Positions 35,300 to 46,193 of a DNA stretch of 64,000 bases are shown one piece after another (positions within the stretch are counted from its first letter, which is position 1; every line of letters begins with the position of its first letter). Source of the DNA: Phycomyces blakesleeanus NRRL 1555(-) (Eukaryota > Mucoromycota > Mucoromycetes > Mucorales > Phycomycetaceae); NCBI RefSeq assembly GCF_001638985.1, contig NW_017265135.1:2037223-2101222 (forward strand), read 5' to 3'. The position numbers were made by a program, and so were the translations under genes. Under the pieces are notes generated by a model, which was not told where the DNA came from, did no database searches, and saw only the letters and a program-made list of their open reading frames with translations.

Positions 35300-36573
35300 G
35301 AGAAAAGGAATGACATTCTTTTATCACAACAGTTGAAACAAGCTACTATAAATACGCCTTTATTTTATTATTTATTTATTTATTTATTTATTTATATAAA
35401 AAAAGAGAGAAAAAAGAAAAAAGTATGTTTTCTCCAAGATAGGCAATATCACAATCTTAGATTGTAAGCTTTGTAAATATTAAACCAATTTTGATAAATT
35501 TTCTTATATACTTCATGGTATAGCATGTCCTTAAATACCTTGTGAACCATTATAATAACAAACTTGCTTTATTTTCTATATTCATATGTAATAGTATTGA
35601 CTTTCTTAAAGAAATCCCTGTAGAGTCAACAGTTGTAATGAATATTCGTGGAACAAGATGTGGCTCAGCATAATGAAACAGCTCATCCAGCATAGATGGT
35701 CGCAAAGTAATTTTTATTAACTTATAGCATATTAGCCATTTTCTTGTCTTTATTTTTCTGGTGTGCTGGTGTTAACATATTGTGTGTACAGGAATGAAAA
35801 TGAATATTAATTAATTCGAGCTTAAATTTGGAAAATCAAGGGATGATAGTATTAAAGGAGAGTACAAGTATTGAGGAGCCCAATAAAAGGAGATTCGAAT
35901 GTTGTATCGAGCTTCGTGTGACAATCATCGAACACATTCTATACCGAGTCGAATGTAAACTAGTAAGATGGTTGATTGGAATAAAGTATAGCAGATGTCC
36001 GCACATATATGCATAGACCACAATTGAGTAGAATTTTATTTAAAGAAAGTATTTTTCTTTTTAAAGAAAAGAAGAGTGCTTAATTTATACCACCGTGTTT
36101 ATTGAATCACTTGAAACAGTCAACACCCTGTGTGTGCGGACTAAGTATAGGAATACAATGTATCCAAGCCTGTTTTTATGAAGCACGCGCTACCTGGTTT
36201 TTACTTTGTTCTTACAACAAGGCATGCAGTAATAAATAAGATCTTTTGAACAAACCAAGGCCACCCGAATTATTATTTAATTTGATGTATTTTGGATAAA
36301 CCTGTATTTTAAGAGAGAACAAACAATATACTATTATCTAGTAAATAAGCTCAACTTATACATCATAACTATAAAATGACCAGATCATTATGAGAGATTA
36401 GTTGATGAGCAAATATAATTTCGACTGGTATCAAACAACTCTTCTACAAACGTAAACTAACTTGCTACCATTTTACAACGACAGATAAACTTTATTGTAA
36501 GCCATAATATCAATCTGCTAAAGGTATAAATACATACTACATAACACTATGCAATATATCTTTCTCTGAATGT
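35300..36573. other. 1.3-kb spacer with (TTTA)n repeat
   Basis: Upstream of the F-box gene and 3' of the dipeptidase gene. TTTA tetramer repeat at about 35360-35396. The frame at 35828-36016 has no recognisable domain. Confidence 0.5.
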
Positions 36574-38485
36574 TTATTCGCCTTTTGATGCGGCCACCTC
36601 GTATAGATATGTTCCCAGCAATTTTGTACCTGATACATAATTAGATCTATCCAGCTTTTCGTTGATAGAATGTGCGCCCTATAACCACAATATCAATATA
36701 TGTACACATGCAAATTACTGGCCTTTATATCTCTACTTACATCATCACCACGTCCCATAGGAAGCAACAAAACATTTTTTCCAAGAGCTTCCTGGAAAGT
36801 TAATGTGATTGGAATCGAGCAACCTTCACGGGTCAAATCTGGCATAACCCCAAAAACTTTCTTAACAGCCTTGGAAGCAGCAACTATACACAGTCATACA
36901 TCACAATATTCCTATTATTAGTACTACTGCCATGTTTTTTTTTTTAAAAAAAATATAACAAAGTACTAAAAGTTTTTCTTTGTTAAATTACCGTAGTTCC
37001 AGTGATCGGGACTGGCAAGCCAATAGTCACCACTGTGTGTGCATTTGAGCTGCATTGTATTTTTGCTTCCAAGCTTATCGAACAAGCTCTGGACGTATTT
37101 TGCAGTTAGAGATTCTACAATAGGAATCTCCATATCTGGAACAGTACGAATAGAGAACTTTCCGGTAACTTTGGCAGGTATAACAGTCTTGTCTCCAGGG
37201 TTATAGAATGCACCTTGGATACCATGCAGTGACAATGAAGGAAATCTCCAGCGGTGTTGGAGGGTGTCACGAACAGTGTTGTGAAGATTGATCTCATTAC
37301 CAACAGCATCATGAAGATCTTGGATACTAAAATCAAGGTTCTCATAGGTCTTCTCCTCCACATCTACCATAAGTTTACGTAAGTTGCTAACTCTAAAATC
37401 TTATTGCGGGTAACTTACCAGTCAAAGGGCGAACAAGATCATAGATTCCTGGGATCAAGAGGCGACCATTGGGTTCAACCAGCTGGCTCATTATTGCAAA
37501 CAAATCAGTCATAGGTTCATGGATTGTGGCACCAAACACACCACTGTGCAAATCAGCTTGTTAAGTAAATAAGAAATAGGTTTAATATTATATCCAGGTG
37601 TTTAAAAAACGCTATCATAAATCAAACCTTTGGGTCCTTCGACAGTAAGATGGAAGTAAGATACACCGCGGAGACCATAGGTCAGGCATGGCTTGCTAGT
37701 ACCAAGCCAGTAGTTGTCTGAGATACAGACAACATCAACAGTCTTAAAATACTTGTCTGCCTCCTGATGAATGATCGCTTCGAGGCCTTCAGAGCCAGAC
37801 TCCTCCATACCCTCCAAACAGAACTTGAGATTGACGGGCAATTCAAGGCCAAGCTTGTTGTGAGCCTCAACAACATTGATCCAGCCAAGAATAGGACCCT
37901 TATCATCGGTGCTTCCGCGACCAATGAGACGGTTCTTTTCATCTTCAACTAGTGTAAAGGGATCAGTGTTCCAGCCATCTTCTTTAAGCGCCTATAATAA
38001 AAAAAATAAGAAAAATAAGAAAAAGAATCATTAAATATAAAAGAGCATTTAGACCCAACTGTTTTATATTATTTACATACAGGCTGAACATCATAATGTC
38101 CATAAACCAAGAGGGTCTTTTTGGCTGGATCTGTGCCAATGGTAGCGAGTACAACAGGAGGAAGCTTCAAAGTAGTACCGTGGAAGTCTTGCTCTCCCGG
38201 ATCGCGTGTTTCTACACTTGCACCGAGATTTTTTAATTCTTTAACTAAGAATTCGCCCATGCGAAAAACATCTGGACGATGAGCTGGATCTCCACTCACA
38301 CTGTAAAGATGCATAAATACACAATGAGATGGCGGTTCTTGTGCGGAATGACCTGCACAAAGTACAAATAATAGTAATAATAACACTTGCCTTGGGATAG
38401 CAACAGCCTGTCTGAGTCGCTCGACAAGGCTATCTTGGTGCTTCTCAATATGATCCAAGAATTTATCTACGTTCTCGGTTGACAT
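36574..38485 (-). CDS. DUG1: Cytosolic M20 metallodipeptidase (Dug1/CNDP2 type, Cys-Gly dipeptidase)
   Basis: Exons 38391-38485, 38081-38300, 37628-37991, 37419-37556, 36992-37363, 36741-36883 and 36574-36678 give 478 aa, matching CNDP2/Dug1 (about 475-480). In yeast Dug1 splits Cys-Gly, the last step of glutathione salvage. Two-metal ligands are all present: [38 protein letters not shown] and [11 protein letters not shown], plus the dimer/lid motif DLHSGVFGA. The first intron needs a GC donor (AG|GCAAGT) to join AVAIP to [11 protein letters not shown]. The third intron has a weak donor (GTTTGA), but the joined frame gives EGPKADLHSG, which fits the family. Divergent from YSC84 with 373 bp between the start codons. 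Confidence 0.95.
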
Positions 38486-38858
38486 TTTTGTAGGAAAGAA
38501 CTAAAAAGTAGAAAAACGATTAAATAAGATAAAATAAGATAATATAATATAAAAAAAATAATGTCTCACGCTTCAATAAGCGCTCACACGTACGTGTTTG
38601 TGTACCTGTATAGTTTTATTTTAATGCCCGCCTTGTACAAACTTGAGTCAGGCACAGCTATTGTTCACCCGAAGACGGAGATCTTGTCATTTGGTACACC
38701 TCTTCCATGACATGGTTATGAACTAAGAGGGAGTGAAGTGAGGGATAAGCCACGAGAGTTATATCAAAATCATCCGTGCGTCGAAGAGTGACGTAATTAA
38801 AGCAATACCTGTCGCGACTTCCAATGAACCCAATATTACCCTTTTTAACTTCCTTGTT
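38486..38858. promoter_or_regulatory. Shared divergent promoter, DUG1 / YSC84
   Basis: A 373-bp region between two start codons on opposite strands. It contains TGACGTAA at about 38790, a CRE/AP-1-like site of the type bound by fungal bZIP factors. Whether it is used is unknown. Confidence 0.5.
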
Positions 38859-40544
38859 ATGAAAGCATTTAATAACATCACCTCGACCCTCAACTCGCCT
38901 CTTCCCACCAACCTTGAGGGTAGGTGGAGACTTTAAAAGGTTTTCGGAGGTTTTATAACGATTCTGTTTAACCCGTATTTAGGAGAGTGCAAAAAGGCAG
39001 CAAAAATTCTCAACAGTTTTATTGGTGAGTTGAATGGGCATTCTCATTCAAGACCTGAAGACCTAATGAGACACCATTACAGATCCTGGTCAAGGTCTAG
39101 ATAAGGTCATTCCAACAAATATTATTGATAATGCCCAGGGTTTAGCTATATACACTGTTCTCAAGGCAGGCTTTTTATTCTCTGGTCGCGCTGGTAGCGG
39201 CCTTGTGGTGGCTAGGTAAGTTAATTTCACTGAATTTTGCTCTGGTGTGGCACAGTACCATACCCAAATATCTGGATACTGATACTCTTTCTAGACTTCC
39301 TGATGGAGGCAAGTTAAATTAGTAGATGAGCTTAATACAAGGCTTTTTGTTACAAGTATCTGATATGATAAAGGGGACATTGAATATTTAACAGGGTGGT
39401 CTGCTCCTTCAGCCATCGGAACGGGAGGCATGGGTGCAGGTGGTCAAATTGGTAAGAAAACATGCACCAAAGTGTCGGGATTCATTTATTTTTGTGTTGA
39501 AAGATTAAAAATTTACCATTTTTTTTAGGTGCGGAATTGACGGACTTTGTGTTGGTGCTTAATACAAAGGAGGCCGTAAAGACCTTCAGTCAGTTTGGTA
39601 ATGTTACTCTTGGTGGCAACGTTTCAGGTAAGCAGATGAGGGGAAGTAATAAATATTGTGTCATTCAATATTTTCTCATTCTTTTGGATTATTGTTGTAG
39701 TTGCCGCTGGTCCTATTGGTCGTAATGCGGAGGCATCTGGGTCTGCTAGTTTTAAGCATATTGCTGCCATTTTCTCTTATAGCAAAACAAAGGGATTGTT
39801 TGCAGGAGTATCCATTGAAGGATCTGTGGTTGTGACTCGAGGAGATGCAAATGAGAAGTTTTATGGGAAAAGAGTGACGGCAAAGGAATTGTTGGGTGGA
39901 AAGGTACCCCCTCCCCCAGAAGCTGATATTCTATACAGAGCCTTGAATGCAAGATTCCATTCATTAGGAAATACGGGTGCAATGTACAATCGTAGTGAAA
40001 ATCAATCAAACACCTTTAGAAGCTCGTCAATTTCTGCTCCTGGGCATCTACGACAACCACCTTCCGGCCAATCAAATATAGGACGATATGGAGCCCCACC
40101 TCCACCTCCATCAACCCAAAATTATGGAGCATCTAATCCTCCAGCTCCAAGTAGCTACAATCCAACTCATACAAGCACACCGCCTGGGAATTATTCTGCC
40201 CCACCTCCTTCTTACTCTCAGCACAACCAGCTCCCAGGTGGTCTATCTGCATCTACAACTGCCAAGCGGGCCCCACCTCCACCTCCACCAATGTCACGTA
40301 AGCCACGAGAAGTAACAGCCAAAGCAATGTATGATTTTACTGGTGAACAGCAGGGAGATTTGAGTTTCAAGACAGGTGATATTATTACCATTGTTGAAAA
40401 GAGTGATAGCCAAGATGACTGGTGGACTGGACGTATCGGTACTCGACAGGGAGTGGTAAGTACATAATATATTATATCTGGTAGCCAATATATCTCATAC
40501 TTTTATTTGAATAGTTTCCTGCTAATTTTGTGGCTCTTCAATAG
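38859..40544 (+). CDS. YSC84: Ysc84/Lsb3 homologue: SYLF lipid-binding domain plus C-terminal SH3
   Basis: Exons 38859-38919, 38983-39024, 39083-39215, 39295-39308, 39395-39451, 39529-39627, 39701-40455 and 40515-40544 give 396 aa. Ysc84/Lsb3 and animal SH3YL1 bind phosphoinositides and actin-patch proteins during endocytosis. SYLF domain, residues about 1-215: NPLP-like start (NSPLPTNLEGECKKA), DNAQGLAIYTVLKAGFLFSG, GSGLVVARLPDGGWSAPSAI, GGQIGAELTDFVLVLNT, then SYSKTKGLFAGVSIEG. A Pro-rich linker with APPPPP and RAPPPPPP motifs (possible SH3 ligands) follows. The SH3 domain is at about 337-396: ALYDF-like AKAMYDFTG, DDWWTGRIG, FPANFVALQ at the very end. Exon 4 has only 14 nt (encodes LPDG) and is followed by a GC donor. 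Confidence 0.95.
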
Positions 40545-41638
40545 TAAAATTCAAATATTGAACTGTGTAATGTTATAAAATAAACACAATACTCTTTACA
40601 AGTACTCTTAGATAATGCCTTTTTAGCTTAAATAGTGCGGCAACTTGAAAGTAAAAGTAAAAGTAAAAGAGAAAAATAAATTTCTATCAATAATATGATA
40701 GAGCACCTCCTTTGCCGCTATATTAAATTATAATCTTAATGAGCTTGTTTGTTACCATGAAATAATAAACTGTAGAATCGTTTTGCATAAACGATTATAT
40801 GCTTGTTCTGGTCAGCACCGAGTTCAAAGGGTTAAAGAAAGAAAGATATAGATGATGAGTTTTGGTGACATTAAAACTATTATTTGGAGACTTCGATACG
40901 ACAATATATTGTGTAATTCCAAGATACCATTGCCTTTTCTTTCAATGGTAGGATTTTGGTAATAGGAAATAAAAAGTGTTCTAAAAGAAAAGAAAAGAAA
41001 GAACATTTGTAAGCCATCATACTTTATAACATGAACATTCTGAATATTCAAGATATTTTTTTCTGCTTGCTCCTTTTCAAGTAATATGATTAAATATATA
41101 TATATTAGAGATATCAAAAATAGACAATCCAAGCAGAAAATTAGGGCACTTTACTAAATATGACAAGAAAAGGTGATGTGAAATCATTTATTTTAACTAA
41201 TTTTGGATAGAAGGCTTAGTAATCTCGAAGCAGATAAGAATATTCCACACTCTTTATATCTGTCCTACGCACAACATGATAAAAGCTTCAGTGAGTATCT
41301 TACATATTAAACGCACGGCAAGAATCAATATGTACCATTAAAGCTACAAAAACCTAAGATGGATTAAGGATAAAAATACCTTATTTTAGATTCGAATATT
41401 GTGAGTATATTTATTTAACACATTTTCTTTCTAAAGTATTTAGTGCAATAATATAGGTATAAATATAGGTAGTACACTAATATCTTCAATTGACTACCAT
41501 AAACTTTAGGTACAAATATGTCAAGGTATCAAATTAGAGAATATTGGTCAGCTGCATAAAAGATGGTATTTAGCTGTGTATAAAAGAAGCCCATCTCGAT
41601 TTATCCACCTCTCTTAAAAAATCACTTACCAATTAAGT
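40545..41638. promoter_or_regulatory. Spacer and promoter of the 106-aa Met-Gly gene
   Basis: No gene supported; a minus frame at 40824-41132 is hydrophobic AT-driven sequence. A TATA-like TGTATAAAAG at about 41577-41587 lies roughly 55 bp before the ATG at 41639. Confidence 0.45.
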
Positions 41639-42070
41639 ATGGGAAACTCATCGTCAACACAAAAGAGGACCTCTAAGAACCGAAAGGCCTATAAGCGTAG
41701 GTCATTCAAATAGAATGGAATAGAATAAAATAAAATAAAAATGCACCCAAGAATGCTCAGAACTATAAGCAGCCGTACTAATAAAAATCATGACTATTTA
41801 TCTTTAGCCTATGTGTATGATCCAAAAAGAAAGAAGGATATAAAACGCCCCAAGAAGACTAATAAAGAAATATATGAGCAATACGGAAAAGACCTTCGAG
41901 AAATTGGCATTTTTACGAAATTTTTGCCTGAAACTATTAGCAATCTTGGTGACTCGGGCGGTTCGAATGGATATGATGGAGGTGGTGGAGGAGGAGGGTA
42001 CGATGGAGGAGGAGGTAGTGGTAGTGGTGGTGGATGCGATGGAGGCGGAGGCGGCGGAGGATCTTGTTAA
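41639..42070 (+). CDS. Met-Gly...Gly-rich...Cys protein A, 106 aa (unknown family)
   Basis: Two exons, 41639-41696 and 41808-42070. The intron has the donor GTAGGT, a TACTAAT branch-like site about 25 nt before the acceptor, and TCTTTAG, and keeps the frame. The protein starts MGNSSSTQKR, which meets the N-myristoylation consensus (Gly2, Ser6, then basic residues). It continues with a Lys/Arg-rich region (DPKRKKDIKRPKKTNK), a short amphipathic segment (IYEQYGKDLREIGIFTKFL) and a tail of about 40 residues made of Gly with Tyr/Asp/Ser/Cys (GGYDGGGGSGSGGGCDGG), ending in SC-COOH. No known domain. It would be predicted to sit on a membrane; function unknown. The same plan is seen in the gene at 45338. 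An alternative model begins at 41741 with no intron. Confidence 0.68.
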
Positions 42071-42925
42071 TAGTTAAATTTGACCTTTGTAATTATATTT
42101 CTACCATCTAATTGTTACTTTTTTTCATATTTGTATTTTCTTTTGTAAATAAAATAAAAGTAACAAATTAATTTCAAACATGCAGTTTCGAAATGCCTAC
42201 TCAATAAATGTATTGTACAATATTATGGCGCTTACATGGAGCTCACATATGTAATAGTATATATGTGGTATATACGATACATATTCTATGTATATGTATT
42301 TATTTCTGCTTTTATTAGCATTCAATCTAACAGGACTAAATTGCTTACAGATCGAAGGGGTGTGTTACACTAGTTATTCCAGCTTATGATATTTTTAGAC
42401 CTCACTTGATTTTGTGATCATTCCTCCATAGTATGGGATACTAAGCCCATAACCTGGTGAGCAAGTCGATATATAGTTAGTGAGGTCACATATTTTAACA
42501 AGCCATTTCTCTCTCTCTCTCTCTCTTTTTTTTTTGGCGAATCAGAGTTACAATTGAAACAAGCTGTTTACCTCTTTTGGATAAATACACCAAGAAATCC
42601 AGACAGAAAAGAATCTAATTTAAGACGAATAAGACAGTTTTTTTTAAAAAAAAACAAAACAAAACGAAGAATGGACTAATAATTGAGACGAGTGTAGAAA
42701 TATGCCTAAAATAAAGGTAGATTAAAATTGGGGTGGAGATACCAAAAAGATCAAAAAAGATCAAAGTAATCTTAGTCAATCAACTTAATTTACGACTGTC
42801 TGCTCCTTTTTTTTAAGAAAAAGAAGAAAAATTGGTGCATTTTAGATAAAATTAAGTACTCATAGTACCGTCTCTTTCATCATGTAAAATTATTTTATAG
42901 CGGATTTTTTTAAACCTCAAATTCT
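42071..42925. other. Spacer between protein A gene and the TnpB/Fanzor-like relic
   Basis: No gene seen. Short CT tract at 42508-42524, A/T homopolymers. No clear terminal inverted repeats for the neighbouring relic were found by eye. Confidence 0.45.
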
Positions 42926-44690
42926 ATGGCACATGTCTTCAATCAAAAACATGCTCTTCCTATTAATACAAGTAGCAATGGAAGAAGAATGGGGAAAGCG
43001 AGAGAGATATTGCAAAATCTGCAAAAAAAAAAGACAATAATAGAGGGTATAAACAAGATCAAGCAGGCTATCCCGTCAAGAAACATTGGACACATATATG
43101 AAGCTTTTCTTTCCTCTGCTACGCTTGACGTGCTTCGTAATATCTTTGACTCATATCTGCCAGATTATCAATATTCAAAAGACTCGATATATTATGACAG
43201 CAAAGCCGATCTGCCGAAGCGCATGAAAGCGTGCTACAGACTGTCAAGAATGTGTAAAGTACTTAAGACAAAACATTCATTTGCTTTTTGTAATAAATGG
43301 GGTTTATACCACGCTATCTGACAGTCGATGCCCGTATTCTGAATACTTTGATCTTGAATAACTCTGTTATCAGTCACTTTAATAAAAAGGTGATATGAAG
43401 AAGCATTAGGGATATTAATGCCAAGGCAATAAGACCCCAGGGAGAAGCAAAGGACGTGCAGTTCAGAGGGATGATATATACAGACGGTATTGACGTGTTC
43501 GTGCTGAAGAAGAACAGTTGGACAAGAAAAGAAAGGTGTTAGTGGCAAAAAGTCAATATCTTTGGTGAAAAATGAATCTCGGTATGTCGAAGTGTTAGAG
43601 GAAGAGGAGCTACAGGTTGGAATCGGAAAATGCGTGTTTGGCAATCCTGTCATAAAAAGGCGCATTATTGCACTACAGTGGACTGTTTTTTAAAAGCTTA
43701 AAAGCTCAAAAGCTCAAAAGCAGTGTACATTGGATGAAAGTGTCTCAGCCAAAATCGGACATTTCGCTCCACACTTTTGCTTTTCAGATGTTTGAGGTAC
43801 AATCATGGGTGTCATGATTCGCTTTACTTGATGCACAAAAGTAGCACCGCCAAAAGAAAGTCTACTTTCAGATATAAAAGAAATCATAAAGCTGTCGAAA
43901 CAAAGATTAAAAAAATTAGAAAACTCAGGGACGATATGAAGCCAGATCATATTACTACAGCCAAGCTCTTCCTGTCCCAGCATATTTCTTCAACAACTGG
44001 CAAAGAAAAATCTATTAATCATATTCAAGAAAAGCCAAAGTCACCCTAGCGATTAAGGCCTATTACGTAAATTAAGATAATCTTGCCGACGAAAATCGGC
44101 GTACTAGTGGCTTAATTTTGTTCAGAAAAATGAAATTTTCGAGTTTCATTCATCAGTTAAAAGCAGACAAACACTTGGGCAAGGATATTCGGAAAAGGTT
44201 TGAAAATCCTGCTATACTGATACTTGGTAATTGGCCGCCCAAACAAAATAAATACCATGAACTCATCAAAGGCATCGGAACGCGTAGAATGCTAGCAAAG
44301 GAAGGATTTGAGGTATACTTGATTGACAAGTTCAAGACTTCCAGTCTGTGGCCTGCTTGTCAAAACGGTGAGATTAAATCATTTAAGTAAGTTCAAACCC
44401 CTAGACCATTTCAAAGAAGAAAATATCCTACAATGGATTGCCACGGCCTTTTAAGGTAACTGTTTTTATATGAAAGGCGTGTATGTATGTATGTATATGA
44501 ATAAACTGATAATCTATAAAATGTCTACTCTAGTGCAAAAACCAGCAATGCTTAAAGCCCGTGACCAAATCTACTGAGGATAATACTGTACAGAGAAAAA
44601 TAGAATAATTATCCAAAATAGGTTGGCTTTTATTAAGATTGCTGAGCAGCTCCAAAGCAGAGCAATGCTACGTATATTTTTTCCATTTAT
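42926..44690 (+). pseudogene. Decayed TnpB/Fanzor-type (RuvC plus zinc-ribbon) transposon-associated ORF
   Basis: Fragments in shifting frames lie in order on one strand. 42926-43321 is an N-terminal part (KQAIPSRNIGHIYEAF, CNKWGLYHAI then stop). Near 43460-43545 is FRGMIYTDGIDVFVLKK. 43777-44049 gives YNHGCHDSLYLMH, FRYKRNHKAVETKIKKIRKL. 44118-44390 gives FRKMKFSSFIHQLKAD, NPAILILGNW, EGFEVYLIDKFKTSSLWPAC. Then come PRPFQRRKYPTMDCHGLLR, CKNQQCLKPVTK and, near 44620, NRLAFIKIAEQLQ. A first zinc-ribbon-like C-x2-C has become PACQNG, the expected DPG of the first RuvC motif reads NHG, and the last NRD-type motif has lost its Asp. Many stops separate the parts. The assignment rests on recalled family motifs (TSS-x-C-P-x-C, NRD-LAACLNF) of Mucoromycota OrfB-like proteins. 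It could instead be another lineage-specific mobile ORF. Non-functional as it stands. Confidence 0.55.
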
Positions 44691-45337
44691 TGATTTTTAC
44701 TTTGAATCTGCCGAAACCAGTCATTTCTATATGTGTATCCTAAAAAGGCATACAAACGTTATATATATATATATCTCTTCTACTTGTGATTGGAGTTTTG
44801 AGGAAGTATTGCTGTGGAAATATACATTTTCATTATATTTCTCATAATGTTACTATAATACTCCAATTACCTGACGGTATATCCGACTTTGTAAATAGAA
44901 AACAGTAGAGCCAGTATACTGTACTTGATATATTATCACCGCCACAACACAAAAAGTATAAACAATAGATTATTATAAGACGCAAATACTGGTTTATTCG
45001 GTTTATAATGAACGCATTGTTAATATTAAAGAAGATATCTTTCTTAGTAAATTTTTCTTATTCTTATCAAATCAAGGCAATTTAAAAAAAAACCACTTCG
45101 TGTCACCCTTTTAAAAAAGAGCAATTTAGTGTAATATTGAAATACATCCTGACTTGTGTTCACACTACGGATGTGTAAAACAGGACCGTAATAACGGGAG
45201 CAGCTATATTTCGTGCAGAAATTAGATCTAGTGTAATAATTTGTGAGACTTTCAGCGAGAATATTTTGTATAAAATAGTAGAGCACTTTACTTTTTTTTT
45301 AGTATTTTATACGACAATAGCAACACCAGCAACAACA
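44691..45337. promoter_or_regulatory. Spacer and promoter of the 206-aa Met-Gly gene
   Basis: TATA-like TTGTATAAAATAG at about 45267-45279, some 60-70 bp before the start codon, then CAACACCAGCAACAACA directly before ATG. No other feature supported. Confidence 0.45.
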
Positions 45338-46193
45338 ATGGGCTTCTTTTCCTCTATCTCGGATTTTGCAAAGAGAAAGAAAAACAAAGGTGATTACAGT
45401 CAAGTATAGTAGTTACTGTAAGAATATTATAATGAAACGGCTCCAACAATAATTTTTATTCACGTATACGTTTTCTTCTACAGAAAAAAAAGATAATAAA
45501 AAAGTAAGTACCAGTAATAGTGTCGGCCGTATCCTAACTATGAAAAAGAAAACAGCAAGATTTAATCCTTTATTCATCTCTTTTCAGAAACCTGTCAGCA
45601 CAAGCTATAGATATTCTGTAAACAACGTCGCAAACAATAATGCGATTTTATCGTACAAGTACGTATACTCATAGCATATCTTTATCAACATATTAATAAG
45701 AGTATATTACTACAGTACAAACTACAATTTAGACGATAGTGGAAGCCACCATAGCAAACACCGTTTCGAGTCTACCGGAGAACAGGGCGGAGAACACTGT
45801 AAAGAACAGAATGAAGGCTCCACTGTAGAGCAGAGTAAAGAACTGACTAAAGAACTGAGTGGAATACAAAATGGAGGATCCACTGGAAAACAGGGTAAAG
45901 AAATGACTGTAGTACGAAGTGAAGGGTACAGCGGAAGACACAGCACAGGCAACAGTGGAGGAAACAGTGGAGGACACAGTGGAGGATACGGTGGAGGATA
46001 CGGTGGAGGACACAGTGGAGGATATAGCGGGGGACACAGTACAGGATACAGTGGAGGACATAGCGGAGGACATAGCGGAGGAGATAGTGGAGGATATAGT
46101 GGAGGAGGAGATAGTGGAGGATATAGTGGAGGAGGAGATAGTGGAGGAGGAGATAGTGGAGGAGGAGGAGATAGCGGAGGAGGAGGCTGTTAA
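45338..46193 (+). CDS. Met-Gly...Gly-rich...Cys protein B, 206 aa (same architecture as protein A)
   Basis: Exons 45338-45389, 45484-45503 (20 nt), 45588-45658 and 45716-46193 join in frame. The protein begins MGFFSSISDFAKRKKNKEKK: Gly2 and Ser6 fit N-myristoylation, and the following Lys run would reinforce membrane binding. Next come a polar region (SYRYSVNNVANNNAILSYN), a segment of imperfect Glu/Gln/Ser/Gly units (STGEQGGEH, STVEQSKEL, STGKQGKEM) of about 20 residues each, and a tail of about 85 residues of SGGH/SGGY/SGGGD repeats that ends GGGGC-COOH. About eight His lie in the tail. No family recognised. Together with protein A, 3.3 kb upstream on the same strand, it defines a small local family with N-terminal lipidation signal and C-terminal Gly-Cys end. 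Confidence 0.72.
45900..46190. repeat. Purine-rich GGA-based coding repeat (SGGH/SGGY/SGGGD units)
   Basis: Degenerate 12-bp and 6-bp units of the type AGTGGAGGA encode the Gly-rich tail of protein B. The same DNA read on the opposite strand gives the spurious Ser/Thr/Val frame at 45729-46073. Confidence 0.85.

Noticed and set aside
40824..41132. 102-aa hydrophobic minus frame
   Set aside because: AT-driven Ile/Leu/Phe composition; no homology recognised and no codon pattern like neighbouring genes.
45729..46073. Minus frame with Ser-Thr-Val repeats resembling a mucin
   Set aside because: Antisense to the Gly-rich tail of protein B; the plus-strand gene has consistent exons and promoter.
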